A stretch of DNA of 5,170 nucleotides from an uncultured Gammaproteobacteria bacterium (GTDB taxonomy: Bacteria; Pseudomonadota; Gammaproteobacteria; Arenicellales; UBA868): NCBI GenBank assembly GCA_913051905.1, contig CAJXBY010000192.1, positions 1-5,170 on the forward strand. Direction: 5' to 3'. A model generated the notes under the pieces. It was not told the DNA's origin. It saw nothing but the letters and a program-made list of their open reading frames with translations, and ran no database searches. Position 1 is the stretch's first letter; every line of letters begins with the position of its first letter. The position numbers and the translations under genes were made by a program. Shown one piece after another: positions 1 to 5,170 of the stretch.

Positions 1-179
1 TTGACAGCGTAAAGGATCGTGTGGGGATGGTCGCCAAAAGCCTGGTCAAAGACTTGCCAATGGTGTTCCATCGTCGCCCTGGAATAGACGTAACAGGGTG
101 TGCCAACCTCCCGGGCGATCTGCTCCAAGGAAACCTCTTCGGCAAAGTAGCGCTCGCCCCGGTAGTGAAAGTGATCCAT
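1..179 (-). CDS. lysA: Diaminopimelate decarboxylase, N-terminal part (runs off the left edge)
   Basis: This is the start of a PLP-dependent decarboxylase that converts meso-diaminopimelate to L-lysine and CO2, the last step of lysine synthesis, in the cytoplasm. Only 59 complete codons are visible. The protein begins MDHFHYRGERYFAEEV and continues through IAREVGTPCYVYSRATME, the typical LysA opening in which a substrate-name-like 'GTPCYVYS' strand precedes the barrel. The visible part ends in ILYAV followed by the first two bases (AA) of the next codon. That codon is almost certainly the Lys of the family's YAVKAN motif, which forms the Schiff base with PLP. I chose the ATG at 179 because the next in-frame codon group upstream is the lptM stop, leaving only two codons between. 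There is no clear Shine-Dalgarno sequence before it, so translation may depend on ribosomes finishing lptM six bases upstream. The identification is firm; alanine racemase-fold relatives such as arginine decarboxylase are much less likely given this N-terminus and the lptM neighbour. Confidence 0.93.
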   Translation of the reverse strand, partial: MDHFHYRGERYFAEEVSLEQIAREVGTPCYVYSRATMEHHWQVFDQAFGDHPHTILYAV

Positions 180-185
180 CGCGGA

Positions 186-347
186 TCAGCTTTGGTCAGA
201 GGACTGCTCTTGTTCCTGGTCGGTCTGTTCGACGGGGACATAAAGCGGCCCCTTCTGGCCACAGGCCGAAAGAAACAGCAAACCGCCGAGGGCAGCACCG
301 AGGGCAAGGGCTTCGAGTGAGGTCGCGATTTGTTGTAGTCTGGTCAT
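186..347 (-). CDS. lptM: LptM-type small lipoprotein (YifL/LppL family)
   Basis: This is a 53-residue protein too short for many gene finders. It has a short N-terminus (MTRLQQIATSLEALAL), a hydrophobic segment (about residues 15-28, GAALGGLLFL) and a lipobox LSAC with Cys29 as the lipidated residue. Directly after it comes the family hallmark CGQKGPLYVP (29-38). The tail is acidic and Gln-rich (EQTDQEQEQSSDQS). In E. coli LptM (formerly YifL) is an outer-membrane lipoprotein that binds the LptD/LptE lipopolysaccharide translocon and helps its oxidative maturation at the BAM complex; that role is inferred here from the conserved motif. Two ATG codons stand in tandem (350 and 347). I chose 347 because the GAGGA at 354-358 is six bases away, against three for the ATG at 350. 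The gene lies 18 bases after argH and 6 bases before lysA, so co-transcription is very likely. Pseudomonas has the same lptM(lppL)-lysA pairing. Confidence 0.93.
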   Translation of the reverse strand: MTRLQQIATSLEALALGAALGGLLFLSACGQKGPLYVPVEQTDQEQEQSSDQS

Positions 348-353
348 CATCCT

Positions 354-358
354 TCCTC
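354..358 (-). promoter_or_regulatory. Ribosome binding site of lptM (GAGGA)
   Basis: On the minus strand the sequence reads GAGGAAGGATGATG. The GAGGA core is six bases from the second ATG (347) and only three from the first (350), which favours the second as the main start. The site lies in the short gap just after the argH stop codon. Confidence 0.7.
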
Positions 359-365
359 GACCGGA

Positions 366-1766
366 TCAGCCGGCGCCCGCTGACCGCTGCGCCAGCCGCT
401 TACGGGCTTCTCGTACAGCATACCGCACACGGGCAGGTGCCGTGCCACCGGGATGATCGCGTGCTGCAACCGAGCCGTCCAGCGTCAGCACATCGAATAT
501 ATCGTCATCGATTTGGTCGGAGAATCCGCGCAACGACTCGAGCGGGAGTTCGGCAAGATCAACACCCGCTGTCTGTGCTGCCGCAACTGACCTGCCGACA
601 ATCTCATGAGCGTCGCGAAAGGGCAGCCCCTTGCGAACCAGATAGTCTGCCAGATCGGTCGCTGTCGCATGGCCCCGCTCGGCCGCCTGGCGCATTTTAT
701 CCTGGTCGAACTTCATTTGTGCAACCAGCAGCGTCAGCACATCAAGACAGGCCAGCGCCGTGTCTACCCCGTCGAAGACCGGTTCTTTATCCTCCTGGTT
801 GTCCCTGTTGTAGGCCAGCGGCTGACCCTTCATCAGAATCAGTAGGGAAACCAGGTGACCCACCAGCCTGCCCGTTTTGCCGCGCACTAGTTCGGCAACG
901 TCGGGGTTCTTTTTCTGCGGCATGATGCTGGAACCCGTGCAGAATGCATCGCCCAGGTCAATGAAACCGAACGGCTCAGAGGCCCACAAAACCAGTTCCT
1001 CGGCCATCCGCGAGAAGTGGACAGCCAGTATCGCAAGGGACGAGGCAAGCTCGATGACAAAATCACGATCTGAAACCGCATCCAGAGAATTACGTGACAG
1101 CGCCTTGAATCCGAGCTCATCGGCGGTCATCTGTCGATCTATGTCGAAGCTTGTGCCAGCCAGGGCCGCCGATCCCAGCGGCATGACGTCTGCTCGGGTG
1201 CGACAGTCTCCCATTCTCTGCCAGTCACGCTCCAGCATCTCGACCCAGGCCAACATATGGTGTCCGCAGGTGACGGGCTGAGCGTTCTGCAGGTGGGTCA
1301 TTCCCGGCATGATGGCTTCGGCGTAATTGTCGGCGACCTCCACAAGGGCCTTTTGTAGACCGGTAATCCCCGTGCACAGCCGGTCGATGGCATCGCACAC
1401 GAACAGACGCATATCCGTCGCGACCTGATCATTACGCGAGCGGGCGGTGTGCAGTTTTTTCCCAGCTTCCCCAATGCGCTCGGTCAGACGGGCTTCGATA
1501 TTCATGTGCACATCTTCCAGACCCGCCGACCACTGAAAACGGTCCTCTTCGATTTCAACTGCGATGGCCCGCAGGCCCTCGACGATGGCCTCCGATTCGG
1601 ATCGACTCAGGATGCCGCGGGCCGCCAGCATGCGTGCGTGAGCGATCGAACCGGCGATGTCATAGCTGGCCAGTCGCCGGTCGAAATGGTCCGATGCGGT
1701 GAATTCTTCCACCACGTCATGGGTATCGTGTTGAAAACGCCCGGCCCAGAGTTTGCCCTTGTTCAT
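366..1766 (-). CDS. argH: Argininosuccinate lyase
   Basis: This cytosolic enzyme splits L-argininosuccinate into L-arginine and fumarate, the last step of arginine synthesis. It belongs to the fumarase/aspartase superfamily, which works as a homotetramer with active sites built from three subunits. The 466 residues match the family's usual length. Visible family signatures are LWAGRF near the N-terminus (6-11), [10 protein letters not shown] (106-115), [12 protein letters not shown] (154-165) with the Thr157-His158 pair, the mobile loop [12 protein letters not shown] (278-289) carrying the catalytic serine region, and [11 protein letters not shown] (319-329). Asn323 in the last motif replaces the Leu or Met seen in many homologues; Pseudomonas ArgH, as I recall it, also has Asn there, so this is a lineage trait. 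The ATG at 1766 is preferred because [11 protein letters not shown] is the usual start. Its ribosome binding site is weak (GAAAG about four bases upstream). The gene lies 120 bases downstream of the cytochrome c4 gene and 18 bases before lptM, all on the same strand. No key residue is missing. Confidence 0.98.
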   Translation of the reverse strand: MNKGKLWAGRFQHDTHDVVEEFTASDHFDRRLASYDIAGSIAHARMLAARGILSRSESEAIVEGLRAIAVEIEEDRFQWSAGLEDVHMNIEARLTERIGEAGKKLHTARSRNDQVATDMRLFVCDAIDRLCTGITGLQKALVEVADNYAEAIMPGMTHLQNAQPVTCGHHMLAWVEMLERDWQRMGDCRTRADVMPLGSAALAGTSFDIDRQMTADELGFKALSRNSLDAVSDRDFVIELASSLAILAVHFSRMAEELVLWASEPFGFIDLGDAFCTGSSIMPQKKNPDVAELVRGKTGRLVGHLVSLLILMKGQPLAYNRDNQEDKEPVFDGVDTALACLDVLTLLVAQMKFDQDKMRQAAERGHATATDLADYLVRKGLPFRDAHEIVGRSVAAAQTAGVDLAELPLESLRGFSDQIDDDIFDVLTLDGSVAARDHPGGTAPARVRYAVREARKRLAQRSAGAG

Positions 1767-1800
1767 TTTTACTTTCGGAGTCTGGCTGTTTTGTTCACAG

Positions 1801-1884
1801 CGGGCAGGGGCGGCGGCGGCCGGCTATAGGAGAGCCAACCGCGGAATCTTCAGGCGTCGGGCACAGTGCCGTTTGCCCTGCCCG
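1801..1884 (-). repeat. Long-range 9-bp inverted repeat in the cytochrome c4/argH gap
   Basis: The plus strand has CGGGCAGGG at 1801-1809 and its exact reverse complement CCCTGCCCG at 1876-1884, enclosing 66 bases. The outer arm begins three bases after the cytochrome c4 stop codon, and the inner arm ends about 35 bases before argH. In a read-through transcript the pair could close a large stem enclosing the hairpin at 1816-1842. The repeat itself is certain. Any function is inference, and in such a GC-rich gap a chance match is possible. Confidence 0.4.
1816..1842 (-). promoter_or_regulatory. Strong RNA stem-loop between cytochrome c4 and argH
   Basis: Read on the minus strand, GCGGUUGGCU (1842-1833) pairs with AGCCGGCCGC (1825-1816) around a seven-base loop CUCCUAU. 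This gives a ten-pair stem made of eight Watson-Crick pairs and two G-U pairs. On the plus strand the two G-U pairs become A-C mismatches, so the structure is better in the transcript that runs from cytochrome c4 to argH. No U-rich tract follows, so it is not a standard intrinsic terminator. It could be a Rho-region or RNA-processing stem, or part of an argH leader. I see no convincing sigma-70 promoter in this gap. Confidence 0.4.
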
Positions 1885-1886
1885 GA

Positions 1887-2495
1887 CTAATGCAAGGCCG
1901 ACATGTACAGGGCCAGAGCCTTGATCTGCTCTGCGGAGAGAAGAAACGAGATCGGCCCCATGACGTCACTCGCGCGCTGGCCGGATTTGAACGCCAGCAG
2001 CTGGGATTCGAGATACTCCGGCCACTGCGCGGAAATTCGGGGGTAGTTGGGCGGAATACCATAGCCTGCCGGACCGTGACAGGCCATGCAGGCCGGGATT
2101 GACAGAGGCGCGTAGCCGCCCCGGTAGATCTTCTCGCCCGCCCGGGCAAGGACCAGATCATCACCGGAGAGCTCCCGCTCGACCGCCACCTGGCTGGAAT
2201 ACCAGGCATCCAGGTCCAGCATGTCCTGCTCGCTGAGCGGCTGGGCCATACCTGCCATGACCGGGTTGGCTCTAGCACCGGATTTGAAGCGCGCCAACTG
2301 CTGCGCAATGTACCCCGGTACTTGACCAGCCAGCACCGGATTTTGAGCCATTATGCTGTTGCCGTCGGCTCCATGACAGGCCCCGCAGATCTGGGCTTTC
2401 TTCTGACCCGCCAACGGATCCCCCGTTTCCGCCATGCCATGGGCAGCAACCATTATCCAGCACACGGAGGTGGTGATCATTATCAGGCGTTTCAT
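1887..2495 (-). CDS. Diheme cytochrome c4, periplasmic electron carrier
   Basis: This is a 202-residue exported cytochrome with two class I c-type domains. The signal peptide is MKRLIMITTSVCWIMVAAHG, with likely cleavage after MA at 21-22. The first haem motif is CGACH (37-41), with Met80 or Met83 of NPVMAGM as axial ligand. The second haem motif is CMACH (136-140), with Met179 of SDVMGPIS as the likely ligand. The two halves repeat the same plan, including YIAQQLARFKSGARANPVM (62-80) against YLESQLLAFKSGQRASDVM (161-179), typical of cytochrome c4. Such proteins sit in the periplasm, often membrane-associated, and pass electrons from the bc1 complex to terminal oxidases such as cbb3. A longer reading from GTG or ATG codons up to 2534 is open, but the ATG at 2495 has a GGGAG seven bases upstream and starts a clean signal peptide. 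In Pseudomonas a cytochrome c4 gene (cc4) also lies beside engB and polA, which supports the family call. Confidence 0.94.
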   Translation of the reverse strand: MKRLIMITTSVCWIMVAAHGMAETGDPLAGQKKAQICGACHGADGNSIMAQNPVLAGQVPGYIAQQLARFKSGARANPVMAGMAQPLSEQDMLDLDAWYSSQVAVERELSGDDLVLARAGEKIYRGGYAPLSIPACMACHGPAGYGIPPNYPRISAQWPEYLESQLLAFKSGQRASDVMGPISFLLSAEQIKALALYMSALH

Positions 2496-2502
2496 TAAAC
2501 TG

Positions 2503-2507
2503 CTCCC
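2503..2507 (-). promoter_or_regulatory. Ribosome binding site that decides the cytochrome c4 start (GGGAG)
   Basis: On the minus strand GGGAGCAGTTTAATG places GGGAG seven bases before the ATG at 2495. This rules in favour of that start over the open reading frame that continues 13 codons further upstream, which would also bury the signal peptide. Confidence 0.75.
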
Positions 2508-2516
2508 TAACTTGCT

Positions 2517-2544
2517 GCACAGACAGACAGACACGGGGCTGTGC
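2517..2544 (-). repeat. Stem-loop with CAGA tetranucleotide tract in the cytochrome c4 leader
   Basis: GCACAG at 2517-2522 and CTGTGC at 2539-2544 form a six-bp inverted repeat around a 16-base loop. The left arm runs into a short ACAG tract (2519-2533, about 3.75 units). On the minus strand this reads as repeated TGTC just upstream of the cytochrome ribosome binding site. If the leader is transcribed, this would be its third stem-loop. Confidence 0.35.
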
Positions 2545-2572
2545 TGTCAGATGTGGCCTCGGCCCGGATGTT

Positions 2573-2585
2573 GCCAGAACCTGGC
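2573..2585 (-). repeat. Small hairpin GCCAG-GTT-CTGGC in the cytochrome c4 leader
   Basis: On the minus strand a five-bp stem GCCAG/CTGGC closes a three-base loop. It directly abuts the larger inverted repeat at 2585-2629, sharing one base, so the two stems could stack in a transcript. The structure is short and its function unknown. Confidence 0.3.
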
Positions 2586-2629
2586 TGACGGGGAAGCTGT
2601 GACCCCAAAAAGCTACGCTACCCCGTCAG
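2585..2629. repeat. Perfect 9-bp inverted repeat (CTGACGGGG / CCCCGTCAG) upstream of cytochrome c4 and engB
   Basis: CTGACGGGG at 2585-2593 is mirrored exactly by CCCCGTCAG at 2621-2629 with 27 bases between. Inside, a second pair AGCT (2595-2598) and AGCT (2611-2614) can extend the fold after a small asymmetric bulge. If transcription starts about seven bases after the TATAAT box at 2642-2637, the minus-strand RNA would begin almost exactly with this stem. On the plus strand it overlaps the GTG start of engB chosen here and its purine-rich upstream sequence. The repeat is seen directly; the roles are inference. Confidence 0.45.
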
Positions 2630-3282
2630 ACGCACAATTATACCTTGTGAAATCTAGCTCGAGTGATCCTTCTCTTCTGCGGCAGGCCTGCTACACACTG
2701 TCTGCACACTTGCCGCGTGACTGGCCGGAAGACCAGGGCAGCGAAGTCGCTTTTGCCGGCCGGTCGAACGTCGGAAAATCCAGCGCCATCAATGCCATCA
2801 CGGGGCACAGCCGGCTCGCCAGGACAAGTAAAACTCCGGGCCGGACCCAGCAGATCATTTTCTTCACACTGGATGAAAGTAGACGGCTGGTCGACCTGCC
2901 GGGTTACGGCTACGCCAAAGTGCCGGCCGCAATGCAGCAGCACTGGGAAAAAACCATACGCCGTTACCTTGAAGAACGGGTTTGCCTGCGGGCACTGATT
3001 CTGCCCGTTGACAGCCGCCGGGAACCTACCGAACGCGACTGGCAGCTGCTCAACTGGTGCGCTGCCCATGGGCTGCCGGTCCATGTGCTGCTGACCAAGA
3101 GCGACAAGCTGGGAAGGGGTAAACGCACCCAGGCGTTGCGCCTGGCCCGGCAGTCACTGTCTGACATGCCGCTCACCAGCGTACAGCTGTTCTCGGCTCT
3201 GCGGGACGTTGGGGTAGAACAGGCGCGCCACAGGATCATGGCGCTGCTGGACAGCGTGGATTCGGTAGGGTCTTCGAGCTGA
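2599..3282 (+). CDS. engB: Ribosome biogenesis GTP-binding protein EngB (YihA/YsxC)
   Basis: This is a TRAFAC-class GTPase needed for assembly of the 50S ribosomal subunit, working in the cytoplasm. Numbered from GTG 2599 (227 residues), the G1 P-loop is GRSNVGKSS (54-62), G2 lies in TPGRTQ (79-84), G3 is DLPGYGYAKVP (99-109), G4 is TKSD (166-169) and G5 is FSA (198-200). SKTPGRTQ and DLPGYGYA are diagnostic of EngB. The start is uncertain. GTG 2599 has GGGGA four bases upstream. GTG 2647 gives 211 residues, fits the short N-terminus of homologues better, but has no ribosome binding site. ATG 2551 and codons back to 2434 are open, but they would add non-conserved sequence. The gene is divergent from cytochrome c4 and convergent with polA, with seven bases between stop codons. 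In E. coli and Pseudomonas engB is also convergent with or beside polA. The C-terminal tail is short and Ser-rich (DSVGSSS). Confidence 0.95.
   Translation: MTPKSYATPSDAQLYLVKSSSSDPSLLRQACYTLSAHLPRDWPEDQGSEVAFAGRSNVGKSSAINAITGHSRLARTSKTPGRTQQIIFFTLDESRRLVDLPGYGYAKVPAAMQQHWEKTIRRYLEERVCLRALILPVDSRREPTERDWQLLNWCAAHGLPVHVLLTKSDKLGRGKRTQALRLARQSLSDMPLTSVQLFSALRDVGVEQARHRIMALLDSVDSVGSSS
2637..2642 (-). promoter_or_regulatory. Putative -10 box (TATAAT) of the cytochrome c4 promoter
   Basis: The minus strand reads AAGGTATAATTGTGCG, a perfect consensus -10 hexamer facing the cytochrome c4 gene. The -35 region is poor at every allowed spacing (for example CACTCG at 17 bases), and no extended -10 TGN is present, so an activator would probably be needed. 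The predicted start site near 2630 gives a leader of about 135 bases. The box sits inside a CACAA-N7-TTGTG dyad at 2633-2649 that could be an operator. Confidence 0.35.
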
Positions 3283-3295
3283 AACTTCTTCAGCT
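3277..3295. repeat. 7-bp inverted repeat covering both engB and polA stop codons
   Basis: AGCTGAA (3277-3283) and TTCAGCT (3289-3295) form a perfect seven-bp stem with a five-base loop. Each arm contains the stop codon TGA and the preceding Ser codon AGC of one gene. It might help end transcription from both sides, but no U tract follows on either strand. The symmetry may arise simply because both genes end in AGC-TGA. Confidence 0.35.
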
Positions 3296-5170
3296 GTGGG
3301 CCTCGGCCCAGTTCGCCCCGACACCCACATCCACGACAAGCGGCACATCCAGCTCGGCAACATCGCTCATCAGCGGCCCCACCGCAGCCTGCACGTTGTC
3401 CAGTTCAGACTCGGGAACTTCCAGCACCAGTTCATCATGGACCTGCATGATCGTGCGGGTCGAAAGAGCCTGTTGCCTGATCCACTCGTCGATCGCCAGC
3501 ATCGCCAGTTTGATCAGGTCTGCCGCGGTACCCTGCATCGGTGCGTTGATGGCGGCCCGTTCAGCGCCCTGGCGCCTGGCATGGTTACTCGAACTGATAT
3601 CGGCCAGAAACAGCCGTCGGCCCAACACCGTTTCCACATAGCGCTGCTCTCGTGCCTGCTCCCGGGTCTGATCCATGAACACTCTGACTGACGGGTACCG
3701 GTCAAAATAAAGATCGATATAGGATTGCGCTTCGGCACGCCCGATTCCCAGCTGGCGGGCCAGACCAAATGCCGACATGCCGTAGATCAACCCGAAATTG
3801 ATCGCTTTGGCACTTCGCCTCTGGTCGCTGTCAACCGAATCAACCGATACTCCAAACACTTCCGATGCAGTCGCACGATGCACATCCTGCTCGCTGGCAA
3901 ACGCGTTGAGCAGCCCCTGGTCACTGGACAGGTGGGCCATGATCCTCAGTTCGATCTGTGAATAGTCTGCTGCTAGAAGTACACAGCCGTCCTCCGGTAC
4001 GAAGGCTTCTCGGATCCGGCGACCCTCGGCTGTCCTGACCGGAATGTTCTGCAGGTTGGGGTCGGTGGACGAGAGCCTGCCGGTCGCAACCGAAGCCTGG
4101 TGGTAGGAGGTGTGAACCCTTCCGGTATCTGGGTTCACCAGCGCCGGCAGCTTGTCCGTGTAGGTCGATTTCAGTTTGCTCAGTGCCCGATGTTCCAGGA
4201 TCACTGTGGGCAGGTCGTGCTGGTCTGCGAGTTCCTGGAGTACGCTCTCCGAGGTTGAAGGCTGTCCCTTGGGCGTCTTTCGAATGACCGGTAACTGGAG
4301 CTCGTCATAGAGGATCTCCTGAATCTGCCGCGGTGAAGCAATGTTGAAAGGGCGACCGGCCAGAGCGTGGGCCTGTTGCTCCAGATCACCGGCACGCTCT
4401 GCCAATTCGGCGCTTTGTTTCAACAGCATCTCACAATCTACACGGACCCCGGTCCGTTCAATTCGGGAGAGCACGGGCAGCAGCGGCATTTCAATGGACT
4501 GGAGCAGCTCGAGCTGTTTTGTGGTTTGCTTTAAGCGTGGGTAGAGCGTCTGGTGCAGGCGCAGAGCCAGATCGGCGTCTTCAGCAGCGTACGGCGCCGC
4601 CTGTTCCAACGGAACCTGGTTAAACGTCAATGCCGCCTTCCCCTTGCCGGCCACCTCCTCAAAACTGGTCGGTTTAATGCCGAGGTACTTCAGAGCCAGA
4701 CTGTCCAGGTCATGCCGTGAGCCCGTACTGTCCAACACATAGGATTCGAGCATCGTGTCAAAGACAATGCCCTTGAGTTCTATTCCGTGGTTGAGCAGCA
4801 CCGACCGATCGTACTTGAGGTTCTGCCCGACCTTGGCCCGGGTCGGATCCTCCAGCAATGGCCGCAGCTGTTCCAGTGTCTCGTCGAGGGGCAACTGGCC
4901 GGAGGCACCCGGGTAGTCGTGGGCCAGGGGCAGGTACGCCGCCTGGCCGGGGCGGTCGGTGAACGAAAGGCCCACGATGCGGGCGCGCATGGCATCCAGC
5001 GAGGTGGTTTCGGTGTCGATTGAAAAAAGGTTGGCTTTTTTCAGTCTCCGAATCCAGGCCTTAAGTGAAGCCTTGTCCAGAATCACATCGTAGTCAGCAG
5101 CCGTGTTTTCTGCGTCGGCATCGCCCTGTATGCCGCCCAGTTCCGACAGCCAGGTCTTGAATTCCAGTTT
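3290..5170 (-). CDS. polA: DNA polymerase I, proofreading and polymerase domains (N-terminus outside the window)
   Basis: Family A polymerase that fills gaps in repair and replaces Okazaki primers. The visible 626 residues start inside the gene (KLEFKTWLSELGG), so the 5'-nuclease domain, roughly the first 290 residues by comparison with E. coli, is off the right edge. A GTG at 5086 is only an internal Val codon. Numbering from the window edge, the 3'-5' exonuclease has DTET (52-55), NLKYD (117-121) and YAAED (194-198), which matches the metal-binding and catalytic residues of the E. coli Klenow exonuclease, so proofreading looks intact. The polymerase has TGRLSSTDPNLQNIP (363-377), motif A DYSQIELR (402-409), motif B RRSAKAINFGLIYG (451-464) with Phe459 at the position of E. 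coli F762, and motif C QVHDE (576-580). The C-terminus VGVGANWAEAH is typical. No frameshift is seen. It converges on engB; the start, promoter and 5' context are not visible. Confidence 0.97.
   Translation of the reverse strand, partial: KLEFKTWLSELGGIQGDADAENTAADYDVILDKASLKAWIRRLKKANLFSIDTETTSLDAMRARIVGLSFTDRPGQAAYLPLAHDYPGASGQLPLDETLEQLRPLLEDPTRAKVGQNLKYDRSVLLNHGIELKGIVFDTMLESYVLDSTGSRHDLDSLALKYLGIKPTSFEEVAGKGKAALTFNQVPLEQAAPYAAEDADLALRLHQTLYPRLKQTTKQLELLQSIEMPLLPVLSRIERTGVRVDCEMLLKQSAELAERAGDLEQQAHALAGRPFNIASPRQIQEILYDELQLPVIRKTPKGQPSTSESVLQELADQHDLPTVILEHRALSKLKSTYTDKLPALVNPDTGRVHTSYHQASVATGRLSSTDPNLQNIPVRTAEGRRIREAFVPEDGCVLLAADYSQIELRIMAHLSSDQGLLNAFASEQDVHRATASEVFGVSVDSVDSDQRRSAKAINFGLIYGMSAFGLARQLGIGRAEAQSYIDLYFDRYPSVRVFMDQTREQAREQRYVETVLGRRLFLADISSSNHARRQGAERAAINAPMQGTAADLIKLAMLAIDEWIRQQALSTRTIMQVHDELVLEVPESELDNVQAAVGPLMSDVAELDVPLVVDVGVGANWAEAHS

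Noticed and set aside
860..867. Octamer CCACCAGC, the complement of the E. coli Chi site
   Set aside because: It is inside argH coding sequence, Chi motifs differ between species, and one copy in 5 kb is uninformative.
98..925. Long plus-strand open frame of 275 codons
   Set aside because: It lies antisense to lysA, lptM and argH, its protein is Arg/Pro/Ser-rich with no recognisable domain, and the opposite strand carries clear family genes. It is the usual by-product of GC-rich coding sequence.
1449..1829. Plus-strand open frame of 126 codons over the start of argH
   Set aside because: It is antisense to conserved ArgH sequence, has no family motif and no convincing ribosome binding site.
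1823..1851. Possible argH promoter with TATAGC as -10
   Set aside because: No acceptable -35 at 16-18 bases, and the sequence is better explained as part of the hairpin at 1816-1842.
1860..1870. Odd palindrome GGCACAGTGCC after the cytochrome c4 gene
   Set aside because: The hairpin loop would be a single base and no U tract follows, so it is not a terminator; as an operator it has no known match.
2453..2461. DnaA-box-like TTATCCAGC
   Set aside because: It matches only seven of nine consensus positions, stands alone, and lies in the cytochrome signal peptide coding region.
2496..2534. Extended N-terminus of the cytochrome c4 gene (13 more codons)
   Set aside because: It would place residues before the signal peptide and skip the good GGGAG site before the ATG at 2495.
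5084..5086. GTG as a start of polA
   Set aside because: The frame stays open to the window edge with typical Pol I linker sequence, so this is an internal Val codon and the gene is truncated by the window.

Overview
The window looks like an ordinary chromosomal housekeeping segment of a GC-rich gammaproteobacterium. The evidence is the LptM lipoprotein directly upstream of lysA, the argininosuccinate lyase with a Pseudomonas-like [11 protein letters not shown] motif, a diheme cytochrome c4, and the engB/polA neighbourhood known from Escherichia coli and Pseudomonas. No mobile element, CRISPR array, phage gene, tRNA or rRNA is visible. All six genes are recognisable and none looks broken. Two genes (lysA and polA) run off the window edges. 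I did not find a new protein-based system; the features that need a second look are in the non-coding gaps.

Layout, left to right. Positions 1-1766 carry three minus-strand genes in close series. Read in the direction of transcription they are argH (1766 to 366), the small lipoprotein gene lptM (347 to 186) and the first 59 codons of lysA (from 179, leaving the window at 1). The gaps of 18 and 6 bases suggest one transcript. It would combine the last steps of arginine and lysine synthesis with an outer-membrane LPS-transport accessory factor. Upstream lies a 120-base gap (1767-1886) containing a strong minus-strand-specific RNA hairpin. Then comes a minus-strand cytochrome c4 gene (2495 to 1887).

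Divergent from the cytochrome gene, engB (a ribosome-assembly GTPase) runs on the plus strand to 3282. Depending on the true engB start, the divergent gap is about 100 to 150 bases. It holds a perfect TATAAT box facing the cytochrome gene, a 9-bp inverted repeat that would lie at the 5' end of that transcript, and two smaller stem-loops before a good ribosome binding site. polA converges on engB from the right, and the two stop codons are only seven bases apart. In E. coli and Pseudomonas aeruginosa a small RNA gene (Spot 42 or ErsA) sits in the corresponding polA/engB gap; here there is no room for one. The visible part of polA (5170 to 3290) covers the linker, proofreading exonuclease and polymerase domains; the N-terminal 5'-nuclease domain lies outside the window.

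No stretch longer than 300 bases lacks a gene. Only the cytochrome c4/argH gap and the engB/cytochrome c4 gap are large enough to hold regulatory sequence.
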